A stretch of 64,000 nucleotides of DNA, from contig NZ_NIZW01000011.1 in the NCBI RefSeq assembly GCF_002727185.1, forward strand, positions 124,001 to 188,000. Direction: 5' to 3'. Of this stretch, positions 27,316-39,663 are shown in pieces. The notes beneath the pieces were generated by a model. That model worked only from the letters and a program-made list of their open reading frames with translations, was not told where the DNA came from and ran no database searches. The position numbers were made by a program, and so were the translations under genes. Source of the stretch: Rhodopirellula bahusiensis. Its GTDB lineage: Bacteria > Planctomycetota > Planctomycetia > Pirellulales > Pirellulaceae. The first letter of the stretch is position 1, and each line of letters starts with the position of its first letter.

Positions 27316-27748
27316 TGGTCGCTTCCGCTGCGTTTCCATCTGAATACATATTGCCGGGCCGAAAGGTCCTGAAAGGCTCCAAAATGCCGCCGTAGCACAA
27401 AAGCTGTCGAACCTCGCTCAATAGTGGTAAAATGGTCTCCGGTAGCTTGGCGATACCCCGTCATCAAGGCCCCAAGGTTTTCGCACACGAAAACTCTGTT
27501 GTGGCAACCGGCGAGACAGCTAGGCTATAGACATTGACTCCAACAGCGATTCGTCGCTCCCACCTTCGTCCTGCCTTGCTCCCTCCACCGTTTGCCAACC
27601 CACGCTTGCGTGTCGTTGTCGCCTTCATGCCCGAGACACTTGCGCTCGGAGCGAATGAAACTTGGATGCACCGTCGGATGATCGTTTGAGTTCGGTCAGA
27701 CCTGTTGATTCAAAACAATCGACCGTGAACCAAGTTGAAAGTTCGATC
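27316..27748. other. Intergenic region, promoter expected
   Basis: Over 430 bases between the acidic-protein gene and the DUF1552 gene. A minus-strand frame (27300-27488) gives an arginine/aromatic-rich translation with no support. A-T-rich TAGGCTATAGACATT near 27520 could be a -10 region, but no good -35 was found. Nothing else seen. Confidence 0.4.
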
Positions 27749-29068
27749 ATGCTCAGTCGTAGAAACTTGTTGCAAGGAATCGCAGCAGGCGCCGGTGCCG
27801 CCATGGGTGCCTCGCTGTTCCCGGAGCGTCTGCTGGCATCGCCGGTTGGGAACACGACTCCCAAACGAATCATCTTCTTCATGCAGAACCAGGGATTCGA
27901 TCCCAAAACCTGCATTCCGGCTGGGATGAAGCACAGCGGATCATTGGGCACGGCCAAACTGCCGGAACCCATCAGTGCTTTGGAACCCTACAAAGATCGC
28001 TTGCACATCATCAATGGTTTGCACGGCCTTCACACCAGCCCATCGCACAGTGCCTTCTTTGGTGCACTGGGTGGTTATCGAGGAAGCGATGGTGTGCCGC
28101 CGAGTGGCTCGACGATCGACTATGAACTCAGCAAGGTTTTGCCGCAGACATTGCTGCCGCATCTCTGTATCGGGATGGACTCGATCGAGAACATGAAGAC
28201 CAAACCAACCATCGCGACGCTATCGGCGAGCGGTGCGGGGCAGCCCATCTTCATGCATTCCAATCCGAACCATCTGTATCAGATGCTTTACGGCGGAATC
28301 TCATCGGGCGACATTCGGTTGCAACACGAAGCTCGATCGAGTGTGCTCAGTCAGGTCGAAAGACTCGCCGCCAGCAAGGGGCAGTCTTTGCCGCCGTCCG
28401 ATCAACAGCGTTATGGCCAATACGTTCAAGGCTTCCAAGAGGTCAACGGATTGCGAGACCGACTCGACACCGTTTCGGATCACCTGCGGAAGTTTGCACC
28501 CGAAGTCGATGAGCGTTACAGCAATCCCGAGTTTGAAACTGATTGGCATGATCGCTTGCTTGACCTGGGCATCTCCGCTCTTTCGTCGGGCATCACCAAC
28601 ACGCTGACGATCGGTTCCGGACGCGGCGAAATTTTCGGTGCTTGGAAAGGACTGGGCATCGAACAGCAAGGCCACAACTTGGGCCACATGGAACAACCCG
28701 ACAATCCAATCTGGATCAAAATTCGGCAATACAACAGCCGCATGCTGGTTCGGATCATGGAGAAACTCGACAGTGTGTCCGAAGGCAGCGGCACGATGAT
28801 GGACAACACGTTGATTGTCTACACCAGCAACAACGCCGACAAGCAGCACACCAACGGAGCGAACTGGCCCGTCATGCTGCTGGGCAATCTCGACGGTGCA
28901 TTCAAAAGTGGGTGCTTCACGCAAGTCGAAGGCAAACGCCCGATCAATGCGCTCTACACTTCGCTATTGCGTGCCGCGGGGCAAAATGTTGACCGATTCA
29001 ACATGGACGAAAAGATGGCGAAGAAGTATGACGACAGCAATGGTCCCCTCAAAGAAGTGCTGGCGTAA
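27749..29068 (+). CDS. DUF1552 protein (exported, twin-arginine start)
   Basis: A 439-residue exported protein of the DUF1552 family, of unknown activity, typically paired with a DUF1588-type cytochrome. [20 protein letters not shown] is a twin-arginine (Tat) signal. The core has [49 protein letters not shown] and [19 protein letters not shown], showing a phosphatase/sulfatase-like alpha/beta look. I chose the ATG at 27749 over earlier codons because of the Tat motif. The next gene begins two bases after its stop, so they form one operon. Confidence 0.88.
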   Translation: MLSRRNLLQGIAAGAGAAMGASLFPERLLASPVGNTTPKRIIFFMQNQGFDPKTCIPAGMKHSGSLGTAKLPEPISALEPYKDRLHIINGLHGLHTSPSHSAFFGALGGYRGSDGVPPSGSTIDYELSKVLPQTLLPHLCIGMDSIENMKTKPTIATLSASGAGQPIFMHSNPNHLYQMLYGGISSGDIRLQHEARSSVLSQVERLAASKGQSLPPSDQQRYGQYVQGFQEVNGLRDRLDTVSDHLRKFAPEVDERYSNPEFETDWHDRLLDLGISALSSGITNTLTIGSGRGEIFGAWKGLGIEQQGHNLGHMEQPDNPIWIKIRQYNSRMLVRIMEKLDSVSEGSGTMMDNTLIVYTSNNADKQHTNGANWPVMLLGNLDGAFKSGCFTQVEGKRPINALYTSLLRAAGQNVDRFNMDEKMAKKYDDSNGPLKEVLA

Positions 29069-29070
29069 CG

Positions 29071-31587
29071 ATGCTGAAGACATTCGGGATTGATCGACTG
29101 CAATCGTTCGCATTCGTGATCGTGCTGCTTGGGTTGACGCCTCTTTCGCACGCGGAGACCTACACGCCAGGCCAACCAATCAATCAAGATTTCGCGGGAT
29201 TCGCGGAGCCGTTTTTGGCGGAGCACTGCGTCGACTGTCACGGCGAGTCCGATCCCGAGGGTGATCTCTCACTTGAAAGCCTGGGGCCGATCGACGCGAT
29301 CAATGCGAGTGTATGGACCAGTGTTTGGGCACAAGTCAGCCTGCAGGAGATGCCTCCGCCGGACATGAGTCAGCCCGAGGTGATCGAACGTCTCAAGTTC
29401 ACCGACTGGATCGTCAGCGAGCTCTCGCGAGTGATGCACGACAAAGGCGGCTTCAATGCTGATCAAGATCCGAACAAAGGCAACTTCCTGGATCATGAGC
29501 TTCTGTTTGGTGCGCTGCCCGATGGCATACAACTTGTCCCGACGTCGTCGCCCGCCCGCATTTGGCGAGTCACGCCTCAGGAGCACATCACACGCCTGAA
29601 TGAGCTCATCAACACCGAGCCAAGATACGATCCAAACAAACCAGGCCTGCGTACGCACGGCGATGCGGTGCCAACCAACCATGGCGGTGAACTGAAACTC
29701 TATTTCGGCGTGGATCGAATCATCAAATGGCAGGGTGGCACGGTTGCTTACGCCACCGCCGTCAAAAGCGTGCCCGCCGTGCTGTCATCACCTCGTAATC
29801 ATGGGCTGAAGAATTACCCTGACTTCTCGACGGTCAACAGTGCCGAAGCGACGCAGATCATGGGAATTGCAAGCGACATCATTCGTTACATGGCGGACGG
29901 CCCGCTCAGCATTGCGGAGTCTTACCAAATTACTGATGACCCGCAATCGATTGCCGACAAAATGCGAGGTGATCTGCGTGGGCTGCCGACCAGTTTGGTG
30001 TACAGCACCAAGACCAAGCGGCCGATCACCCCGGTCCATCACCTCATGAAAGAGGATGTCAATACCGACGAACGGGTTCGAGCAGCGGTGGACTTTCTAT
30101 TCGAAGCGTTGACGTTTCGCCCACCGAGCGAAACCGAGTCGGATAGCTACGTCGAGATTGTCGAGCAGTCGATTGATAAGTTGGGAGTAAAGGACGGTGC
30201 GGTTCTTGGACTCTCAGCCATTTTCCTCGATCGCGATGCACTCTTCCGGCCTGAGTTGGCGCGGGAAGGTGCACCAGACGAGCATGGCCGCGTCATGCTG
30301 CAAGATTGGGAACTTGGTTTGGCGGTCAATCACGCATTGCGCTACATCCAACCGGATGCAGATCTGCGTCAATCAATTGTCGATGGTCGCATGCGAACCA
30401 AGGAAGATGTGAAACGCGAAGTTGAACGCATGCTGGCGGACGACAGCCTCCGAAAACCGCGAATCCTGCAGTTCTTTCGAGATTACTTCGATTACGACCT
30501 CGGCGGCTACATTTGCAAGGACACCCGTGCACTCGAGGAAACGGGCGTGAACAGCAAGGGTGTTGCTCACTACAGGGCCATGTTCGACGCGACAGCCAGC
30601 ACCGATCGTTTGATCGAGCTGATCCTGCAGGAAGATACCGAGGTGCTCAAGCGACTGCTGACAACCGACCAAGTTGTCGCTAGCAACGCAGACAGCACTT
30701 ACTTCGGCAAACAACGTTCTCGTGCGGAAGCTTCTGCCTCGGTGAAAGCCGAAAAGGCTGCTGCGAGAGAAGCAGCCCTGGCTCTTGCCGAGTGGAAGAA
30801 GGCCAATCCTGACAAAGAACCACCGGAAGGCAAGCAAAGCAAGAAGAAGCCAAAGATCAATCACGCGGTCACGGAAGTCAAGCTGACAGGTCCGGACATC
30901 TTCGCTCGGGTGAGCCAACGTAGCTTTGGACGTGGTTCCATGAAGCCCGAACGAACTCTCGCGACCGCGCCGGAAGGGGAACGGCTGGGGATTCTGACCC
31001 ATCCAAGTTGGCTCGTGTCTCATTCCGACGCCATGGACAATCACGTCATCCGTCGCGGTCGATGGATCCAAGAACGTTTGATCGGCGGTGCTATTCCGGA
31101 CGTCCCGATTACCGTCGACGCGATGCTGCCCGACGAGCCGCGCACGCCGCTTCGCCAGCGCATGCGTGTGACTCGCGAGGAATACTGTTGGACGTGCCAT
31201 CAAAAGATGGATCCGCTTGGCTTTCCATTCGAGATGTACAACCACGCGGGGCTGTATCGGGAAGTCGAATATCGCGAACCTGTTGATACGACCGGCGAGG
31301 TCATCGATTCAGGAGATCCGACGCTTGATGGCAAAGTCGACAACGCGATCGAGCTGATTCAAAGACTCTCGGAGAGCGAACGGGTCGAACAAGTCTTCGT
31401 GCGTCATGCGTTTCGGTTCTGGATGGGACGCAATGAGACGCTCAACGATGCCCCTGTTCTGCAAGCGGCCCATCGGGCGTACCGAGACAGCAACGGCAGC
31501 ATGAAAGCGTTGCTGGTTTCGCTGCTCACCTCCGACGCGTTTCTCTATCGCACGCGACACGACTCCGCGGTTGTCAGCGAAGACTGA
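29071..31587 (+). CDS. DUF1588/DUF1592-type exported cytochrome
   Basis: An 838-residue exported protein of the DUF1587/1592/1588/1585 group, partner of DUF1552 proteins. After a signal peptide ([17 protein letters not shown]) comes a cytochrome-like unit with CVDCH (residues 53-57), then a DUF1592-like region ([18 protein letters not shown]), DUF1588-like [33 protein letters not shown], and a second heme motif CWTCH (residues 706-710) in [18 protein letters not shown] lysine/alanine-rich insert (about 545-600, [24 protein letters not shown]) breaks the central domain. It lies two bases after the DUF1552 gene. Confidence 0.9.
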   Translation: MLKTFGIDRLQSFAFVIVLLGLTPLSHAETYTPGQPINQDFAGFAEPFLAEHCVDCHGESDPEGDLSLESLGPIDAINASVWTSVWAQVSLQEMPPPDMSQPEVIERLKFTDWIVSELSRVMHDKGGFNADQDPNKGNFLDHELLFGALPDGIQLVPTSSPARIWRVTPQEHITRLNELINTEPRYDPNKPGLRTHGDAVPTNHGGELKLYFGVDRIIKWQGGTVAYATAVKSVPAVLSSPRNHGLKNYPDFSTVNSAEATQIMGIASDIIRYMADGPLSIAESYQITDDPQSIADKMRGDLRGLPTSLVYSTKTKRPITPVHHLMKEDVNTDERVRAAVDFLFEALTFRPPSETESDSYVEIVEQSIDKLGVKDGAVLGLSAIFLDRDALFRPELAREGAPDEHGRVMLQDWELGLAVNHALRYIQPDADLRQSIVDGRMRTKEDVKREVERMLADDSLRKPRILQFFRDYFDYDLGGYICKDTRALEETGVNSKGVAHYRAMFDATASTDRLIELILQEDTEVLKRLLTTDQVVASNADSTYFGKQRSRAEASASVKAEKAAAREAALALAEWKKANPDKEPPEGKQSKKKPKINHAVTEVKLTGPDIFARVSQRSFGRGSMKPERTLATAPEGERLGILTHPSWLVSHSDAMDNHVIRRGRWIQERLIGGAIPDVPITVDAMLPDEPRTPLRQRMRVTREEYCWTCHQKMDPLGFPFEMYNHAGLYREVEYREPVDTTGEVIDSGDPTLDGKVDNAIELIQRLSESERVEQVFVRHAFRFWMGRNETLNDAPVLQAAHRAYRDSNGSMKALLVSLLTSDAFLYRTRHDSAVVSED

Positions 31588-31779
31588 ATCGTTTGGTCTT
31601 CGAACGATACCAAGGATTTTGCATAGGAGATCTTCTTGGCATGGCGGGCCGGGCGGATCGATGCGTCACTTGAGGACTCTTGCTTTTCCGCGATTCGTTG
31701 AAGCGCACAAGATGTTCTCGGGATTCTGCTAAGCTGAATGAGGAAAGTATTCGCCCATTCGCCGTTCGGGAGATGCGAG

Positions 31780-32208
31780 ATGGACATCGATCCGAAAGAA
31801 CCGGTTGACGTTCGACTGTATTCCGCGCGGCGTCGATTCGACCTCGCTAGCATCATCGTTGCCACAACCTTCTACGCGGGCATCTTCGCTTTTTGCCAGG
31901 CTATCGGAGCTCCCGTTGGTTTCACAGCGACAGTCGGTGCCTTCATCGCGTTGGTAGCGATCACACAAGCATTGTTGTGGGGTGGTGCAAAGCCACGACT
32001 CGCATCGGTTCTCACGGGGTCAGTGACGTTCGTAGTTGTAACAGTGGTGAGTTGGCGTTTCCAATCGACTCATCTGCTACCATCCACTCTTCTTTCACAG
32101 ATGATTTTTGTCACCATCAGCGGTGCGTTTTGGGGATACATCACCGGGACGCTGGTCGGATCGGTGTTCATGGTCGCCGACCGCTTCCGCAGACGCGTTG
32201 CCAAATAG
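31780..32208 (+). CDS. Small multi-helix membrane protein
   Basis: A 142-residue protein with four likely helices: RRRFDLASIIVATTFYAGIFAF, GFTATVGAFIALVAITQALLW, SVLTGSVTFVVVTVVSW and QMIFVTISGAFWGYITGTLV. Polar N-terminus VRLYSARRRFD. The ATG at 31780 follows a GGGAGA; an ATG at 31738 is possible. It opens a run of small membrane-protein genes on this strand. No family is recognised. Confidence 0.6.
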   Translation: MDIDPKEPVDVRLYSARRRFDLASIIVATTFYAGIFAFCQAIGAPVGFTATVGAFIALVAITQALLWGGAKPRLASVLTGSVTFVVVTVVSWRFQSTHLLPSTLLSQMIFVTISGAFWGYITGTLVGSVFMVADRFRRRVAK

Positions 32209-32234
32209 TGCGCGAGTGTTCTTCATCGAGCGTG

Positions 32235-32567
32235 ATGCTGAATCAAATGCCCGTTCGTACATCGATTGATGTCGGTTCGGTGACCCTACCAAACGAACGT
32301 TGTGAGGCGATTCACCTGAAGCTTCTGAGACGCCTGCCTAACCTTGTTCGAGTCCACTCCAACCGTACGTTGACCCAGGCAGAGCATCGGACGATTCAGA
32401 ACAACGTTCGCATCGGAACTTACCTTTTCTACGATGTTCAGACAGCGAATGGCGAAACGTGTAACTTGAGATCCTTCCGAGTGGGATACCACCGAGTTGA
32501 CCAAGACACCAATGGCGACGGAGTGATTGACGAAGAGGATGAAATCAAATGGATTCGCAACCCATGA
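32235..32567 (+). CDS. Small protein with an EF-hand-like loop
   Basis: A 110-residue protein. Its C-terminus contains DTNGDGVIDEED, a canonical EF-hand/dockerin-type calcium loop. The N-terminal part RCEAIHLKLLRRLPNLVRVH is amphipathic. The start MLNQMPVRTSIDVGS at 32235 is inferred; a longer frame upstream overlaps the membrane-protein gene out of frame. The stop overlaps the next gene's ATG (ATGA). Possibly calcium binding; otherwise unknown. Confidence 0.5.
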   Translation: MLNQMPVRTSIDVGSVTLPNERCEAIHLKLLRRLPNLVRVHSNRTLTQAEHRTIQNNVRIGTYLFYDVQTANGETCNLRSFRVGYHRVDQDTNGDGVIDEEDEIKWIRNP

Positions 32568-32986
32568 CTGATTGGCATCGGAAGCTATCGAAGTTGCAAC
32601 TGACTCTGATCGGGGCCCACTGCTGTTTGATCTTTGCGTGGTCGGTTCAAAATCCAACTATGTTCAAGATGTTTTTCGTGTTGATCGGATTGCCTGGGAT
32701 GACAATCATCTCTCTCGCGGACCGCGCGAACATCTTCGACATCCTTCGTTGCTACATTGCAGGAGGCTTGGGTGCGTTGGTTGCATTTCCAATTGCATTC
32801 CCATTCTCACTTCACATCGTTTTCATCAGTGCATTTGTGGGATGGGTGCTGGCCGTCATTTTCAATCAGGGTCTGAGGCATCGGCGGAGTTTGCCTGAAC
32901 AGACTACAGATCCTGAAGCACCGAACATGGATGGAGAAGGCAATGAACAGTTGTCACTTCACTCGATCATGAGGGACAACAATTGA
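32564..32986 (+). CDS. Small membrane protein
   Basis: A 140-residue protein. The ATG at 32564 overlaps the upstream stop as ATGA; an ATG at 32549 is possible. Helices: LTLIGAHCCLIFAWSV, MFFVLIGLPGMTIISLA, CYIAGGLGALVAFPIAFPF and IVFISAFVGWVLAVIFN. A polar tail (RRSLPEQTTDPEAPN) follows. Coupled to its neighbours on both sides, since the next gene's TTG start overlaps this stop. No family is recognised. Confidence 0.6.
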   Translation: MTDWHRKLSKLQLTLIGAHCCLIFAWSVQNPTMFKMFFVLIGLPGMTIISLADRANIFDILRCYIAGGLGALVAFPIAFPFSLHIVFISAFVGWVLAVIFNQGLRHRRSLPEQTTDPEAPNMDGEGNEQLSLHSIMRDNN

Positions 32987-33341
32987 TTTCGAATCCATTT
33001 GAAACGCCACAGGAGTTGCCTGACGCACACGAACCGAAGCCAACCTTTGTGTCTGCGAGGCTAGCCTTTCTGATTGGCTGTCGCAACGGCTTTTTCTGGT
33101 CGGTCTGCCGATTGCTTGGATCGTTGTTCCGGCCATACCGCGGCATCGTGCGTTTGATGCGGAAGGCAAGGTCATTCCTATAATTGAGGAGTTCGGTTGG
33201 GTCGGATTGATAGAGCGGGTGGCTCCTGTTCTCATCTTCCTTTCAGCCATTTGGACTGTCTCGGCGGGCATTTTCTCGCTGCTTAGCCATGCTCGTCAGA
33301 GTCAAGCCAATACCGGGAAGCAAACTCCGATGAAGGATTAG
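32983..33341 (+). pseudogene. Frameshifted small membrane protein (NPFETP type)
   Basis: Frame 1 begins TTG-ATT (overlapping the stop TGA): ISNPFETPQELPDAHEPK, then LAFLIGCRNGFF, and goes out of frame at the T-run at 33091-33095. Reading one base back continues sensibly: LVGLPIAWIVVPAIPRHRAF, GKVIPIIEEFGWVGLIERVA, then VLIFLSAIWTVSAGIFSLLS and the stop at 33339-33341. With six T instead of five a protein of about 119 residues with two helices would result. The NPFETP start is typical of planctomycete membrane proteins. It may be a real mutation or a base-call error. Confidence 0.75.
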
Positions 33342-33472
33342 CAGACGTTGCGTCAGCAGACACGATTCTCCGTGGGGAGACGCCCCCCTCCGTGCGGGCG
33401 GCGGTGTAGAATGACCGTTTGTCTTCTTTCATTTTCGCATCCTCAACATCGACTTGCCACCCGGAATCGTTC

Positions 33473-33721
33473 ATGGACATGCTGCTTAATCTCTTGGCGA
33501 TCATCGCGATCGGGGCCGGTGTTATTGGCTGGCTTTGGATCACCGTCATGGCATTCAGCGAAGGTGAGATCCTTTGGGGCATTGGGTGCTTGATCATCTC
33601 GCCGATCTCATTGGTTTACGGGATTCTCAACTTTCAAGAACTGAAGATTCCAGTTCTGATGCTCGCGATCGGCTTTGTCGCGAGAATCGGGGTGGGGGCG
33701 ATTGCCTTTGCTGCGACCTAA
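33473..33721 (+). CDS. Small membrane protein
   Basis: An 82-residue protein with three hydrophobic segments: MDMLLNLLAIIAIGAGVIGW plus LWITVMAF, then ILWGIGCLIISPISLVYGIL, then IPVLMLAIGFVARIGVGAIAF. The ATG at 33473 is preferred to 33419 because the leader is non-hydrophobic. No family is recognised; it resembles short stress-type membrane proteins only in topology. Confidence 0.55.
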   Translation: MDMLLNLLAIIAIGAGVIGWLWITVMAFSEGEILWGIGCLIISPISLVYGILNFQELKIPVLMLAIGFVARIGVGAIAFAAT

Positions 33722-33804
33722 AGAACGTCCGGCGGACAAGGCGGAATAGCTATGGCGTTCAAGAGTCGCCTACCTTCAATGCACACAAGCATGGCTTGGA
33801 CGCA

Positions 33805-34557
33805 ATGAACCGATTGCGAGACGGCTATTGTTGCTGGACGCGCGGAACCACCTCGCGGAAGTTGGCTTGGGGACTGAGCCTCTCTTCGATCGGATCGTTC
33901 ATCGTTACCGCGATTGCGCTCGGGCTGATGATTGATGCAAAGTTCGTGCAACCTTCAGCCTCGCTGATCCTGGGAGTACTGCTCGTATTCGCCGGCGTCT
34001 CCTTCGGTGTGCTCGTATACTCACGAAAGTTTCTGTTCGCTCTTCTTCTCAATATTCTTTGTTTTGCGGCATTGCAGTGGCTTCTGATAGCAATGGTGCC
34101 AATCATGTTTGCGTTCTCATCGATGGGCACCTCCCATCGGCACATGGATCGAGTGATTGCCCCCTCTGAATTGCAAGGCACTTGGACGCCAACCGAACAA
34201 ACGTTGGATTTTTTGTTTCTGTCAGAGCGATACCACTTGAGCGGCGAACCTCACTTCATCGAGCTGAACGCAGATGGGAGTGCTCGGTTCCGTTCGTTCA
34301 AAGATGGGGCGGGAAATCGCGAGAGTCGATTTGGCTATTTCCGCGGCGATGGGTCTTGGGAGTTGCTGCCCAAAGAGGCTGGAAACAGACATTCTCACCA
34401 GCGACTGGAGTTGACGCTGGAAGGGGAACTTTGGCCGACAACGCAGACATACTATCTTGCTGAACGTCGCGGACGGATCTTTCTTTGGACAGCCATCGGC
34501 GATCCATTCGCGTTTGACTACCTCGAACACGTGAAGAATGCACCGGCTGATCACTGA
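33805..34557 (+). CDS. Membrane protein with a C-terminal beta domain
   Basis: A 250-residue protein. Three hydrophobic helices (LAWGLSLSSIGSFIVTAIAL, SLILGVLLVFAGVSFGVLVY, FLFALLLNILCFAALQWLLI) then, from about residue 115, a soluble domain: PSELQGTWTPTEQTLDFLFL, FIELNADGSARFRSFKDGAG, TTQTYYLAERRGRIFLWTAI. That domain resembles lipocalin-like or TPR-free regulatory folds, not assigned. ATG 33805 is chosen; the frame is open far upstream but the codons there overlap the previous gene. The end overlaps nothing; the next gene begins 50 bases later. Confidence 0.55.
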   Translation: MNRLRDGYCCWTRGTTSRKLAWGLSLSSIGSFIVTAIALGLMIDAKFVQPSASLILGVLLVFAGVSFGVLVYSRKFLFALLLNILCFAALQWLLIAMVPIMFAFSSMGTSHRHMDRVIAPSELQGTWTPTEQTLDFLFLSERYHLSGEPHFIELNADGSARFRSFKDGAGNRESRFGYFRGDGSWELLPKEAGNRHSHQRLELTLEGELWPTTQTYYLAERRGRIFLWTAIGDPFAFDYLEHVKNAPADH

Positions 34558-34607
34558 GACTGCTATCTTGGGTCAGCCATCCTTGACTCCATCGACGGAC
34601 ACTTTGA

Positions 34608-35063
34608 ATGCCTTGGAATTGCCCATCGTGCGGCGGCACGACTGAATTGGGATACAATGTTTGCCGAAAGTGCGGCGCTGCTCGGCCCGGCTCTGATCCC
34701 GATCAAGTCGCCGTCCAATTGGTAATGCCGATGACCACCACGCCGACGTTCGAGACGCATACGATCGAGGCCTACCACGGTCCGGTCTTTGGCGAAACCA
34801 TCTACGGTGCAAATGTGTTGAGGGATATCTCGGCCGCATTCACAGATGTGGTCGGCGGACGGTCGGGCGCCTACGAAAAAGTTCTGATTCGTGGACGCAA
34901 CATGGCAATGTCAGAAATGTCTGAGCGTGCGACGCAGTTGGGAGCGAACGCGGTCGTCGGCATTCGTTTTGACTATTCCACCGTGGGTCGAACAATGCTG
35001 ATGATCTGCAGCAGCGGAACCGCGGTCACGGTGACGCCACGTCAAACCGGTCACACTGGGTGA
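34608..35063 (+). CDS. YbjQ/UPF0145-type heavy-metal-binding protein with zinc ribbon
   Basis: A 151-residue cytosolic protein. Residues 5-22 form a Cys4 zinc ribbon (C5, C8, C19, C22: CPSCGG ... CRKCGA). From about 45 it is the YbjQ domain: THTIEAYHGPVFGETIYGAN, ISAAFTDVVGGRSGAYEKVL, then MAMSEMSERATQLGANAVVG and RFDYSTVGRTMLMICSSGTA. YbjQ domains form pentamers and are linked to metal stress; the ribbon addition is seen in some lineages. It follows the membrane-protein run, but a separate transcript is possible. Confidence 0.85.
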   Translation: MPWNCPSCGGTTELGYNVCRKCGAARPGSDPDQVAVQLVMPMTTTPTFETHTIEAYHGPVFGETIYGANVLRDISAAFTDVVGGRSGAYEKVLIRGRNMAMSEMSERATQLGANAVVGIRFDYSTVGRTMLMICSSGTAVTVTPRQTGHTG

Positions 35064-35097
35064 CTATCATCTTGCCAATACAAGCTTCTGAGCTTGT

Positions 35098-36702
35098 ATG
35101 CCGCCGACTCCAGCCAATTCCAAAAACGAAAGCTGTTCGTTGATTCGCCTACTTTTGAGCCCATCGCCACGGTTCCTCTGCGTTGTTGTTCTCTGCTTTG
35201 TTGCGGGCGGTCCCAGATGGGTTCTGGCCGACAACTACGAACTAGCATTTTCTACTTTTCTAGGTGGTAGCGATTGGGAACACGCTCGAGACGTTTGTGC
35301 GGACTCCGAAGGCAACGTTTACATCGTGGGTGGAACCGTTTCGACCGATTTCCCAACCACGGAGGGTACATTTCTGCGAGTTCACGATCGCTCGGGAGCG
35401 CGAATTGATAGTGCTGGTCACTGCGATGCGTTTGTTTGCAAATTCGATCGAGACGGGGCATTGGTTTGGTCAACGTTGCTCGGCGGACCGAACTATGACC
35501 GTGCTTACGCGGTCGAGGTCGACTCAGAAGGCAGCGTCTTCATCGCCGGCAGAGCGGGTCCAGAATTCCCGGTGACGGAAGATGCTTTTCAGACAGAGTT
35601 CCAGGGATCCAAGCAAAGCATCTATGGGATGCAGAACGGCTTCATCACCAAACTCAGTCCCGATGGATCGACGTTGCAGTGGAGTTCCTATGTCGGTGCC
35701 AATCAACTGTGCCGCGATCTTGCCATCGACGAGGAAGGGTCGGTGTACCTACCGCTTTGCTACACCGGAGTCGGTCCGACACCGCCAAGTGAATGGTTCG
35801 CGAATGCATATCGGAAGCAACCGATCGGCGGTGCGGACGTCGGCGCGATCAAGGTCAGCGGCGACGGCAAGAACGTGATTTGGGCGACTTGGATGGGCGG
35901 TTCGGGCGACGAGGTTGGCAACTGTGGATTGCGACTTGACCGGGATTCAAACGTTTTCCTTAACTTCACCACCAATTCGACGGACGTCCCGACGACATCG
36001 CAAGCTCGCCAACGCACCTACGGTGGTGGGGCCGATTCCTTCATCGCCAAGCTCAGCCCGAACGGCGAAAACCTTTTGTACGGAACCTACTTCGGCAGCA
36101 CCGGCAACGAAGAAGGAAACAGCACCCACAGCATGGCTGTGGACTCTCGTGGCAATGCGTACCTCGCGGTTTCGACCACCAGCAAAGATTTGCCAGTCAC
36201 GGAAGGAGTCGTGCAAAGCAAATTTGCCGGCGGCGACCGGGACATGGTGATCGCAAAATTTTCGACGCAAGGTGCTTTGTTGCAATGCACGTATTTGGGC
36301 GGAACGGACAACGAAGGTCCCGATGGTGTCTACGCGGATGAGCGTGGCAATGTGTTTTTCACGGGCAATGTTAAATCGGCCGATTTCCCCGTCACCGACG
36401 ATGCTTTGCAACCTGTTCAATCCAACCCCAGCGACGCGATCGCGGTGGTCCTTTCGGACGATTTCTCGCATTTAGAATTCAGCAGCTACCTTGGCGGCGA
36501 AAGCTATGACGATGGACGATCGTGCTTTCTCGATGAAGCGGGAAATCTGTACATCACAGGATCAACGAACGGTCCTGGCTGGCCGATGAAGTCGGCTCAT
36601 CAAGCCACATTCGCTGGTGGCGGAGGCGGAAAAGAGCTGTGCTACAAAGGCGGCTGCTTCGCCGGCGACGTGATACTCGCCAAAATTGCGTTCACAAAAT
36701 AG
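35098..36702 (+). CDS. Exported SBBP-repeat beta-propeller protein
   Basis: A 534-residue exported protein. The N-terminus has a hydrophobic segment (RFLCVVVLCFVAGGPRWVLA). About seven SBBP repeats follow, each of the type LGGSDWEHARDVCADSEGNV plus YIVGGTVSTDFPTT: further copies begin LGGPNYDRAYAVEVDSEGSV, GDEVGNCGLRLDRDSNVF, STGNEEGNSTHSMAVDSRGN and LGGTDNEGPDGVYADERGNV. The last repeat ends with a Cys pair (KELCYKGGCFAGD). The role is probably surface binding or adhesion; no enzyme motif is visible. It ends convergent with katG. Confidence 0.85.
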   Translation: MPPTPANSKNESCSLIRLLLSPSPRFLCVVVLCFVAGGPRWVLADNYELAFSTFLGGSDWEHARDVCADSEGNVYIVGGTVSTDFPTTEGTFLRVHDRSGARIDSAGHCDAFVCKFDRDGALVWSTLLGGPNYDRAYAVEVDSEGSVFIAGRAGPEFPVTEDAFQTEFQGSKQSIYGMQNGFITKLSPDGSTLQWSSYVGANQLCRDLAIDEEGSVYLPLCYTGVGPTPPSEWFANAYRKQPIGGADVGAIKVSGDGKNVIWATWMGGSGDEVGNCGLRLDRDSNVFLNFTTNSTDVPTTSQARQRTYGGGADSFIAKLSPNGENLLYGTYFGSTGNEEGNSTHSMAVDSRGNAYLAVSTTSKDLPVTEGVVQSKFAGGDRDMVIAKFSTQGALLQCTYLGGTDNEGPDGVYADERGNVFFTGNVKSADFPVTDDALQPVQSNPSDAIAVVLSDDFSHLEFSSYLGGESYDDGRSCFLDEAGNLYITGSTNGPGWPMKSAHQATFAGGGGGKELCYKGGCFAGDVILAKIAFTK

Positions 36703-36793
36703 CGGCAGGACGCCAGCCCTCCGGCGCCCAGGCAACCGGCCCAAGCAGAACCAACCTGCAATTCGAGATCGGACAATTCAGTCCACCAAAAGC

Positions 36794-36829
36794 CGAAGGC
36801 GTGCATGAGAACTCCCACACACGCCTTCG
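36794..36829. terminator. Stem-loop between two convergent genes
   Basis: CGAAGGCGTG at 36794-36803 pairs with CACGCCTTCG at 36820-36829 with a 16-base loop. On the minus strand the stem is followed by GGCTTTTGG, a weak U-tract, so it probably ends the katG transcript; it may also serve the plus-strand gene. Confidence 0.6.
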
Positions 36830-36863
36830 ACAGATAGCTAAGACTTTGACCCAACTCAACCAA

Positions 36864-39344
<2,481 letters not shown>

Positions 39345-39663
39345 TCACTCACTAGTATCGGGCTCGGGAAGCAAACGTCCAATGCATTCCTCGCATCTTC
39401 CGCATGCGTTTTGTGCATGAGGGGTTTTGTCCACTAGGGAGCCTTGCGGCTCCACACCGGCACGCTACGGCGTTTTGGGGTGCAAACGCGAATTGGGTGC
39501 TCAAAATGCACTAAGATATGCATTCGATCGATCACTCGATTCCCGCCTGACTATCACCCGCCCCATTTCGTCGCTCGCTTTCCAATTCCGTGGCTGTTTG
39601 TCACGGATGTGGACATCTCGCCGAACCAGCTCTGCGACGAAATTCTCTCCGTATGAAAACGCC

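Noticed and set aside
27300-27488. Minus-strand 62-codon gene between the acidic-protein and DUF1552 genes
   Set aside because: No ribosome site or family, and the composition fits shadow DNA.
33091-33095. Programmed -1 frameshifting instead of a mutation
   Set aside because: The C-TTT-TTC context is not a standard slippery heptamer and no strong downstream stem was seen.
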